Shown here: one piece after another, positions 1 to 6,909 of the stretch | How the letters are laid out: each line of letters starts with the position of its first letter | Position numbering within the stretch: position 1 is the first letter of the stretch | Source: CAWBRT01 sp050015355 | Lineage (GTDB): Bacteria; Acidobacteriota; Terriglobia; Terriglobales; Acidobacteriaceae | Assembly (NCBI GenBank): GCA_050015355.1 | Contig: JBEKBO010000179.1 | Location: 1-7,052 of the forward strand | DNA: 7,052 nt | Direction: 5' to 3' | Made by a program: the position numbers and the translations under genes | Notes under the pieces: model-generated | What the model saw: the letters and a program-made list of their open reading frames with translations, nothing else | Database searches by the model: none | Told to the model about the DNA's origin: nothing

Positions 1-66
1 TTCCCGGCACTTAGTCTGGGGCCAATCCTGGAACACCTGCTGATGTATGCGGGAAAGACCTTCTGA
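1..66 (+). CDS. kdpA: KdpA C-terminus (K+-transporting ATPase, K+-binding subunit), partial
   Basis: Only the last 21 codons and the TGA stop lie in the window, starting in frame at base 1. The residues read FPALSLGPILEHLLM followed by a short tail, which matches the conserved end of KdpA, where an 'alGPivEHL' segment closes the last membrane helix. KdpA is the channel-like subunit that selects and translocates K+ in the KdpFABC complex of the inner membrane. The assignment is supported by kdpB starting 12 bases after the stop. The rest of the gene, and any kdpF, lies upstream of the window. Confidence 0.9.
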   Translation, partial: FPALSLGPILEHLLMYAGKTF

Positions 67-78
67 GGAAATTGCGAT

Positions 79-2109
<2,031 letters not shown>

Positions 2110-2121
2110 GAGAGGAATGCG

Positions 2122-2724
2122 ATGAAAAAGAATCTTCTGATTGCCGTACTGATGACGATCGCGACGACCGTTCTTCTAGGGTTGATCTATCCCCTGGTAG
2201 TGACAGGACTCGCCCAGGTTATTTTCCCCGACAAGGCCAATGGACAACTCATCCAGCGGAACGGGCAGGCAGTGGGCTCGCGGCTGATTGGACAACCGTT
2301 TGGCGGTCCCGGCTACTTCCACTCGCGGCCTTCAGCCGCGGGCAACGGCTATGACGCGGCGAACTCCGGCGGCTCCAACCTTGGACCGACGAACCAGAAA
2401 CTCGTCGACCGCTTCAAACAGGATCTTCCCAAGTTGCAGGCTGAGAATCCCGGCAAGCCCGTTCCCATCGACCTGCTTACCACATCTGCCTCCGGCCTCG
2501 ATCCGGATATCTCCCCCGCCGGCGCCGAGTTTCAAGTTCCGCGCGTAGCCAGTGAGCGGGGCATGAGCGAAGAGGCCGTCCGGCAGTTGATCGCGCGACA
2601 CACGCAAGGAAGGCAACTTGGATTTCTCGGTGAGCCACGCGTAAATGTCCTGGAACTCAACCTCGCACTTGACGCGACGCATCCCATGGCAAAGGTCGCC
2701 ATGACAACGGATCAGGCGCGCTGA
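2122..2724 (+). CDS. kdpC: KdpC, potassium-transporting ATPase C subunit
   Basis: KdpC is the single-span accessory subunit that stabilises the KdpFABC complex and is thought to raise its ATP affinity. The protein has 200 residues (E. coli has 190). Residues about 5-30 form one membrane helix ending in YPLVVTGLAQVIFP. After it come the family signatures GSRLIGQPF (52-60), YFHSRPSAA (65-73), SGGSNLGPTN (82-91), VPIDLL with LDPDISPAGAE (114-136), and a C-terminal GFLGEPRVNVLELNLALD. The start is supported by AGGAGAGG at 2108-2115, which overlaps the kdpB stop and sits six bases before the ATG. It is the last gene of the visible kdp operon. The usual sensor/regulator genes kdpD and kdpE do not follow it here. 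Confidence 0.97.
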   Translation: MKKNLLIAVLMTIATTVLLGLIYPLVVTGLAQVIFPDKANGQLIQRNGQAVGSRLIGQPFGGPGYFHSRPSAAGNGYDAANSGGSNLGPTNQKLVDRFKQDLPKLQAENPGKPVPIDLLTTSASGLDPDISPAGAEFQVPRVASERGMSEEAVRQLIARHTQGRQLGFLGEPRVNVLELNLALDATHPMAKVAMTTDQAR

Positions 2725-2735
2725 CGCACGTGCGT
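2724..2735. repeat. 12-bp perfect palindrome at the kdpC stop
   Basis: ACGCACGTGCGT begins on the last base of the kdpC stop codon and equals its own reverse complement. It has no loop and no following T-run, so it is not a standard intrinsic terminator. It could be a protein-binding site or chance in GC-rich DNA. Confidence 0.4.
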
Positions 2736-3043
2736 GCGCCGCATCGTGGCAAAGGGTTGGAAGGTCGCCACATAGCTTTGTAAGGAGAAGTAGATCTCGA
2801 CCGCCTGTGGATTGGGACTACTTCCCTGCTTAACCCTCATCAACTGACCACGGCTGAGTTCCCAGAGTGAGACTTCGTGCCCGCTTCGCAAGCCCAGATG
2901 AGCACGATTCAGGGCTGTTCGTGAATCGTGGTGCACACCAAAATTAGGCCACCTTCAAACTTCGTAACGCATCCTTCAATCAATATAAGACAATTAGCGA
3001 CAGCTTCTCTCGCTCGCAGGCTTTCCTCAACTAGAGCATCATC
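2725..3043. other. Gene-poor strip downstream of kdpC
   Basis: I recognise no gene in this stretch on either strand. There is no clear terminator after kdpC. Base composition becomes more AT-rich after about 2930. The reverse strand is open from 2936 to 2712 (74 codons, ending inside kdpC) and encodes a reasonable-looking but unrecognised peptide with a segment reading LWELSRGQLMRVKQG. A second reverse frame (3109-2909) runs antisense through the thioredoxin-reductase relic. Neither frame has a convincing ribosome-binding site or family match, so I do not annotate them as genes. The stretch is best read as decayed or rearranged DNA. Confidence 0.5.
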
Positions 3044-3130
3044 AACCCCACAAATAAGCGCGTGGCCTCGGCCGTGGGCGAAGGGGCGATCGCCATCCAC
3101 CTGGTTCACAGGACCCTGGCAGAGTTCTAG
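3044..3130 (+). pseudogene. Relic: C-terminus of a thioredoxin-reductase-like FAD/NAD(P) oxidoreductase
   Basis: In frame from 3044, the sequence reads NPTN, then KRVASAVGEGAIAIHLVH, then RTLAEF and a TAG at 3128-3130. The KRVASAVGEG(A/S)(I/V)A(I/V)xxVH stretch is the characteristic last motif of thioredoxin reductases and their cyclic-nucleotide-linked relatives. There it contacts FAD and is normally preceded by FAAGDVR. That upstream part is missing: the same frame hits a TAG at 3032-3034, and no CxxC or Rossmann motifs occur in any frame nearby. Only about 29 codons of a roughly 300-550-codon gene remain, with the native-looking stop kept. It is a 3' gene remnant, presumably left by a deletion or rearrangement. 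It is too short to have function. Confidence 0.72.
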
Positions 3131-3160
3131 GAGGCTGCGGAAAAACAGGTTTCAGGTGAA
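3130..3160 (+). repeat. 31-nt dispersed repeat, copy 1
   Basis: The segment starts GGAGGCTGCGGAAAAACAG and ends AGGTGAA. It matches 6014-6044 at 25 of 31 positions without gaps. It begins on the last base of the TAG that closes the thioredoxin-reductase relic. The shared core is GGAGG-N-TGCGGAAAA-N-CAG. I see no inverted arm, so this is not a terminator hairpin by itself. It may belong to a family of short repeats placed after gene ends (inference). Confidence 0.5.
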
Positions 3161-3510
3161 GCAAGCCACTTATGGAACTCCGGCGAACACATTTCGATGG
3201 AGCAAATTATCTTTCAGCGGCCTTTAGACACTGGGGAACACAAATTGGAGAGTTACTTTCGTTACTTGTGGGAGTATTGTCCATATGCGCAATTCTCTTT
3301 AGGTCTTAAGTACCTAATTCAAGATCGGAAGAGAACGTTATGAGCAGCAACACCAGTACCAGGGCCCTGACGGAATTTCCGCGGGTTGAGCTTTCGAGCA
3401 GACTGACTGTAGCCCAGCCCTTGGATGCGCCTACCAACTCCAAGAGAGGAGTTTTGGCACTGTTTCTGAACTTACTGGGGAAGCTAACGCCACCGACCTA
3501 CTGTCCTTAA
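3131..3510 (+). other. Two small overlapping open frames of unknown status
   Basis: Directly after the relic's TAG the same frame stays open for 70 codons, to a TGA at 3341-3343. An internal ATG at 3197 would give 48 residues rich in aromatics (for example YFRYLWEYCPY). A second frame begins with ATG at 3340 and runs to TAA at 3508-3510 (56 residues, starting MSSNTSTRALTEF). The two overlap in an ATGA, the arrangement seen in translationally coupled genes. Ribosome-binding sites are weak: only GGAAGAG lies 5' of 3340. I recognise neither peptide, and the second overlaps the chemoreceptor relic in another frame. Chance open frames in decaying DNA remain the simpler reading. Confidence 0.25.
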
Positions 3511-3665
3511 ACGCCACCATAGAGACAGCATGCGCTAGCCAGCGTGGCGAAGAGTTTGCGGTGGTTGCGTCCGGAAGTCCGGCGGAGCGGAGCCGCTACG
3601 AGCGCGCCAGCACTCTGCTGACATCCAAATCGCCGGCGAGTGATGCTCCTGCTGACCGGTTTTGA
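3480..3665 (+). pseudogene. Relic of a methyl-accepting chemotaxis protein signalling hairpin
   Basis: The frame entered at 3480 reads EANATDLLSLNATIETA, then CASQRGEEFAVVAS. This is a degraded form of the universal chemoreceptor hairpin tip, ANQTNLLALNAAIEAARAGExGxGFAVVADEVR. Against the intact receptor downstream, 16 of 27 residues are identical over the T-to-A/D tip stretch (3492-3572). The normal DEVRKLAERS continues as SGSPAERS: the bases GAAGTCCGG (E-V-R) are still there but shifted by one, and a net six bases are lost before AERS (3582-3593). The frame stops with TGA at 3663-3665. It has no start, membrane segments or HAMP; a stop lies upstream at 3387-3389. Key conserved residues (the R of EAARAGE, and the following G and E) are altered. 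It is a dead fragment just upstream of a live chemoreceptor. Confidence 0.78.
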
Positions 3666-3811
3666 ATCCCCCACCCCTCCACATCGCAACGCGCCGCTGC
3701 CCCGCGCCGACCGCGTCATCGCACCCTGCGGAAATTACAAAATCTGAGCAAGTGGAACGCTGGTACAGAAGGACAGGCGAACGAGTCTGGCTGAGCCTCG
3801 AATCACCAGGG

Positions 3812-3840
3812 TTGACGTTACTTAAGTGCTTCTTCATGCT
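3812..3840 (+). promoter_or_regulatory. Possible sigma70-type promoter for the chemoreceptor gene
   Basis: TTGACG at 3812-3817 matches the -35 consensus at five of six bases. Seventeen bases downstream, CATGCT at 3835-3840 matches -10 at three of six. It would start transcription about 80 bases before the ATG at 3929, in an AT-richer stretch than its surroundings. No sigma28 (flagellar/chemotaxis) or sigma54 consensus was recognised. The -10 is weak, so this is only a candidate. Confidence 0.3.
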
Positions 3841-3928
3841 TGTTTTTTGTTGCGTACCACTGACAGGCATGCTACGCATTGGCAGTCAGTTATTAAAGTA
3901 CCGTAAAACGCAATCGCGGGGACCGCTC

Positions 3929-5992
3929 ATGACTGTTCTAGACGCGTTACCGATGCGCAAAAAGCTCCTCCTAGCCCCAACCCTGGCTGCCGCCCTGATG
4001 GTCGCGTCTGCGGTGGCGGCCTACGTCGGAATAGCGCAGCAACACTCGTCGCTCCGGTCGATTCAACAGGAGCGTATCCCTGCCATGAAGACCGCGGCTG
4101 ATATCGACCGAGCCTTAGCCGGCGTTCAGACAAGCACTTACAAGCTGCTTGCGATGATGGATGCCAATTACCCGGCAGCCCAGGTTAGTGTCGTGGCGAG
4201 AGACGTTCGAGCCGATTTGGACAGGGTCGCAAAGCGTCTGCAAACGGCGGCGGATGCCCCCGGAACTCGAGCGGACGAGAGAGCGGGATTGGAGACCGCA
4301 GTCAAGTTGGTGGCTGAGTATCACAAGATTATCGATGACGTGATCGAGATAGCCGGCGCTCAGGTATCGATGGCAACCGTGTTCATGCAAAAGGCCCAAC
4401 GCAAGTACGACGAGCTGGCAATACAGCTTAGGGCCTGGCGTGAGATCGAGGACCGTCAAGCTGACAGCGCCTATCTCTCGGCGGAGGGCGCTTCCTGGCG
4501 CGCTACGTCAATCGTTATCGTTGCCCTGGTTCTCTCGGTGGCGCTCTTGATCGCAACCGCGATCTATGTGGCTGGCAACATTGTCCGGTCGGTGGACGCG
4601 CTTCGGGCGGCAACCTCGAGACTGAGCGAGGGCGATCTTGGCCAGCAGGTTGCCGCCGGCGGATCTGGCGACGGCGCACCGATGGCAGGTGGCGATTACA
4701 ATGCGCTTGAGCACGAGATGGCGGTTCACCGCAAAGACGAGATTGGTGAATTGGCCCGCTCCTTTTCCAGCATGGTGTCGTACCTGAAGGAGATGGCGGC
4801 CATTTCCGAGGCCATTGCCCGCGGCGACCTGTCCGGCAAGGTCGCACCCCGTTCCGAGCGCGACACTCTGGGCAAAGCCTTTGCCCGCATGGTCGAGAAA
4901 CTGCGTGTGCTGGTGCGCAGCGTGGACGACAGCGCCGAGCAAGTGGCGAGCGCCTCAGGTCAGATCGCCAATGCATCCGAGGAGTCGGCCCGAGTCAGCG
5001 TAAAGGCCTCGTCGGCCATAGACGAGGTCACAAGCACCATGCACGAGATGAAGGTAAACGCGCAGAACGTAGCTAAGAACACGCAGATGCAGGCATCCAG
5101 CGTTGCCGAGACTTCGGCTTCAATCGATCAGATGGTGACTTCCATCCAGCGAGTCGCCGACACCGCGAAGCTGCTGGTTGATATTTCCGACCGCTCGCGC
5201 GAAGAGGTGCACGGCGGCATCTCGAGCATGCAGAAGGCTACAGACGGCCTGAACCGCATCAACTCCTCTATCAAATCCTCCGCGGAGATCATCGATGCGC
5301 TCGGTCAGCGCGCTGACAACATCGGCAAGATTGTCGAAGTCATCGACGATCTCGCCGAGCAGACCAACTTGCTGGCATTGAACGCCGCCATCGAGGCTGC
5401 CCGCGCGGGCGAGCAGGGTCTCGGCTTTGCCGTCGTTGCCGATGAAGTTCGCAAACTTGCGGAGAAGTCGGCGCAGTCGACGAAGGAAATCTCCGACTTG
5501 ATCCAGAACATTCAGAAGGAAGCGCGCAAGGCCGTCGAGAACATGGAAAAGAGCACCACGATTGTGAACGAGGGCCTGACTTTCGGCACCGATTTGAGCG
5601 CTGCACTCACAAGAATCTCTCAAGTTGTGACGGAGGTGCATAAGTTCGCGCAGGAGATCGGTGCGGCGACCAACGAGCAGTCGAGCGGGTCCTCGGAGAT
5701 CTCTCGTGCGACCTCACAGTTGAACAACATCACCCAGGAGATCAACGCCTCCGTTGAGGAACAGGCGAAAGGCACCCAGGCTGTGGTCCATGCCATGGAA
5801 GGCATGCGGGAGCTGGTGCAGCAGTCCTCCTCGAGTTCGACCGAGCTGGCAGCCTCCGCCGAACAGATGACGAAGATGTCTGGAGGTTTGGTCGAACTGC
5901 TGGGACGCTTCAAGCTGGAAGCAGGGGAAAAACCGGAACATAAGTTGCTCTGGGGCCGGCATGCCAAGGCTAACGATAGCGCGCATGCCTGA
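3929..5992 (+). CDS. Methyl-accepting chemotaxis protein (transmembrane chemoreceptor)
   Basis: This receptor senses a signal in the periplasm and controls the CheA kinase through CheW. With ATG at 3929 the product has 687 residues: TM1 about 13-35 after a basic MRKK; a helical periplasmic domain about 37-191, resembling a four-helix-bundle sensor; TM2 about 194-216; a HAMP from about 214 to 300; a second HAMP-like unit about 289-340 (ARGDLSGKV); then a long coiled coil whose hairpin tip runs from EQTNLLALNAAIEAARAGE (477-495) through GFAVVADEVR (499-508). The first HAMP carries an extra Gly-rich stretch between GDL (235-237) and DEIGELARSF (270-279). The C-terminus lacks the NWETF-type CheR/CheB tether. 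The frame stays open upstream to 3662, but that part has no receptor character and would include a likely promoter. The Shine-Dalgarno at 3929 is weak (CGGGGA), and ATG 3953 is an alternative. The ligand is unknown. Confidence 0.93.
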   Translation: MTVLDALPMRKKLLLAPTLAAALMVASAVAAYVGIAQQHSSLRSIQQERIPAMKTAADIDRALAGVQTSTYKLLAMMDANYPAAQVSVVARDVRADLDRVAKRLQTAADAPGTRADERAGLETAVKLVAEYHKIIDDVIEIAGAQVSMATVFMQKAQRKYDELAIQLRAWREIEDRQADSAYLSAEGASWRATSIVIVALVLSVALLIATAIYVAGNIVRSVDALRAATSRLSEGDLGQQVAAGGSGDGAPMAGGDYNALEHEMAVHRKDEIGELARSFSSMVSYLKEMAAISEAIARGDLSGKVAPRSERDTLGKAFARMVEKLRVLVRSVDDSAEQVASASGQIANASEESARVSVKASSAIDEVTSTMHEMKVNAQNVAKNTQMQASSVAETSASIDQMVTSIQRVADTAKLLVDISDRSREEVHGGISSMQKATDGLNRINSSIKSSAEIIDALGQRADNIGKIVEVIDDLAEQTNLLALNAAIEAARAGEQGLGFAVVADEVRKLAEKSAQSTKEISDLIQNIQKEARKAVENMEKSTTIVNEGLTFGTDLSAALTRISQVVTEVHKFAQEIGAATNEQSSGSSEISRATSQLNNITQEINASVEEQAKGTQAVVHAMEGMRELVQQSSSSSTELAASAEQMTKMSGGLVELLGRFKLEAGEKPEHKLLWGRHAKANDSAHA

Positions 5993-6013
5993 GGAGTCTC
6001 GCAGTCAGTTTTC

Positions 6014-6044
6014 GGAGGATGCGGAAAAGCAGTTCTTAGGGGAA
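6014..6044 (+). repeat. 31-nt dispersed repeat, copy 2
   Basis: This is the second copy of the element at 3130-3160, with 25 of 31 bases identical. It starts 21 bases after the chemoreceptor stop codon, so both copies follow a gene 3' end in the same orientation. The shared core is GGAGG-N-TGCGGAAAA-N-CAG and the shared end is AGG-N-GAA. Confidence 0.5.
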
Positions 6045-6105
6045 AGCTTATAACCTCGCCCGTTGCGGTGCATAGTTCGAACAATACCGCCAGAGGAGAG
6101 TCAAT

Positions 6106-6120
6106 CCCCCCCCAAAGGAG
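6106..6120 (+). promoter_or_regulatory. C8 tract and Shine-Dalgarno that sets the Cache protein start
   Basis: Eight C residues (6106-6113) run straight into AAAGGAG (6114-6120), seven bases before the ATG at 6128. This strong Shine-Dalgarno, together with the signal peptide that begins at that ATG, decides the start over the in-frame GTG at 6068. An AGGAGAG heptamer occurs both here (6116-6122) and 22 bases upstream (6094-6100). Confidence 0.7.
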
Positions 6121-6127
6121 AGGTGAA

Positions 6128-6595
6128 ATGAAACAGTTGTTCAGATTGTTTCTGGCGATTTCGATTGTAGTGACACTAATTGTTGGAACAGCGTTCGCAC
6201 AGCAGCACGGCACCGCCGCCGAAGCGAAGCAGATGGTCCAGGAAGGGCTCGCGCACATCGCGAAAGTCGGTCCCGAAAAGGCATTCGCGGACTTCAGTGC
6301 CCCCACCGGGAAGTGGCACAACAAGGATGTCTACCTGTTCTGTTACAAATCGGATGGCACCTGCGTTTGCAATGGCGACAACCCGGTATTGCTTGGCAAG
6401 AACCTGATTGATTTCAGGTACGCCGACGGGCAAACGCACATTAAAGAAATGGTAGACCTGGCCAACTCGAAGGGTAGCGGCTGGGTCGATTACCCGTGGC
6501 CGCAACCTCAAACGAAGAAACTTGAGGCGAAGCGCTCATGGGTTGTCAAGATCCCGAACTACGACGGGTTTATCGCCGCTGGTATTTATAAGTAG
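6128..6595 (+). CDS. Secreted single-Cache-domain (sCache_2-type) sensor protein
   Basis: The product has 155 residues. Residues 1-24 form a Sec signal peptide: basic start, hydrophobic core, and AFA before Q25 as a signal peptidase I site. The mature part reads as one Cache_2-type extracellular sensor domain: a leading helix with AAEAKQMVQEGLAHI, an N-terminal KAFADFS/GKWHNKDVYLF strand region, NPVLLGKNLIDFRYADG, and the family signature GSGWVDYPWPQPQTKKLEAK, ending in FIAAGIYK. Such domains bind small ligands such as organic acids and usually form the sensor part of chemoreceptors or histidine kinases. Here the domain stands alone with no membrane anchor, so it is presumably a free periplasmic protein. 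C72, C79 and C81 (FCYKSDG then TCVCNGD) occupy a loop where relatives usually lack cysteines. The gene lies 135 bases after the chemoreceptor gene on the same strand, which suggests a sensory link (inference). Confidence 0.85.
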   Translation: MKQLFRLFLAISIVVTLIVGTAFAQQHGTAAEAKQMVQEGLAHIAKVGPEKAFADFSAPTGKWHNKDVYLFCYKSDGTCVCNGDNPVLLGKNLIDFRYADGQTHIKEMVDLANSKGSGWVDYPWPQPQTKKLEAKRSWVVKIPNYDGFIAAGIYK

Positions 6596-6697
6596 TGAGC
6601 AGACGCACCTGTTGCTGAAAGCGGCCGTGGCTCCAAGATAGGCAGTTGGCTGCGTCTCTAATCATCGCGCTCGGAGATGCAGCGGCGGAGAGATGAC

Positions 6698-6752
6698 GGG
6701 CTGGGCCGGAAACAATTGCTCTCCAACGAGAACAGCGATTCCTGCCCAGCCC
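6698..6752. repeat. Inverted repeat with 9-bp perfect arms
   Basis: GGGCTGGGC (6698-6706) and GCCCAGCCC (6744-6752) are exact reverse complements separated by 37 bases. The GC-rich arms could form a stable stem in RNA from either strand. Because it lies between converging genes it could act as a bidirectional transcript-end stem. The absence of a T-run argues against a classical terminator. Confidence 0.45.
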
Positions 6753-6884
6753 CTCTGACGTCCGACTGTCCCAGTTAGAGCGCAGCCACGGCTTGGGGTT
6801 CCATATCTGCCGGGACTTCGCTGATCAGGATTTTCAAGACGTTGGCGACACCTTTTGCGCAGCGGCAATCGGTAACTTATAACA

Positions 6885-6898
6885 CAGTAGTACTACTG
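6885..6898. repeat. 14-bp perfect palindrome downstream of the SDR gene
   Basis: CAGTAGTACTACTG equals its own reverse complement. It lies 11 bases beyond the stop codon of the reverse-strand SDR gene. It could be a regulator-binding site or part of a transcript end, but no partner is visible. Confidence 0.4.
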
Positions 6899-6909
6899 AG
6901 AAGTCCGGG

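Larger units (their letters stand above)
6596..6909. other. Convergent intergenic region between the Cache and SDR genes
   Basis: This 314-base stretch separates two genes that face each other. It holds an inverted repeat (6698-6752) and a 14-bp palindrome (6885-6898). AGACGCA (6601-6607) and TGCGTCT (6651-6657) are inverted but 43 bases apart and lack a T-run. No G+C stem followed by a U-tract was found, so I cannot name a terminator for either gene. On the reverse strand, 6876-6775 is open for 33 codons without a start and is not recognised. Confidence 0.5.

Noticed and set aside
2724..2760. Intrinsic terminator after kdpC
   Set aside because: The palindrome there has no loop and no T-run; G+C-rich bases continue without a U-tract.
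3881..3900. Sigma54-like promoter (TGGCAG then TTATTA) before the chemoreceptor
   Set aside because: The conserved -12 TTGC is absent and the spacing is wrong.
3662..3928. 89-codon N-terminal extension of the chemoreceptor from a TTG at 3662
   Set aside because: The added residues have no receptor or signal features, the TTG lacks a ribosome-binding site and overlaps the relic's stop, and a better -35 element lies inside the extension. The basic-then-hydrophobic receptor start at 3929/3953 fits the family.
6068..6127. GTG start at 6068 for the Cache protein
   Set aside because: It would place 20 polar residues before a clean signal peptide, while ATG 6128 has a strong, well-spaced AAAGGAG.
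5620..6324. Reverse-strand open frame of 234 codons across the receptor 3' end and the Cache 5' end
   Set aside because: It runs antisense through two well-supported genes and has low-complexity, Ser/Ala/Cys-rich shadow composition.
6775..6876. Reverse-strand 33-codon open stretch reading CRCAKGVANVLKILISEV
   Set aside because: It looks protein-like but has no start codon, has a stop immediately upstream, and I recognise no family; too short to call a relic.
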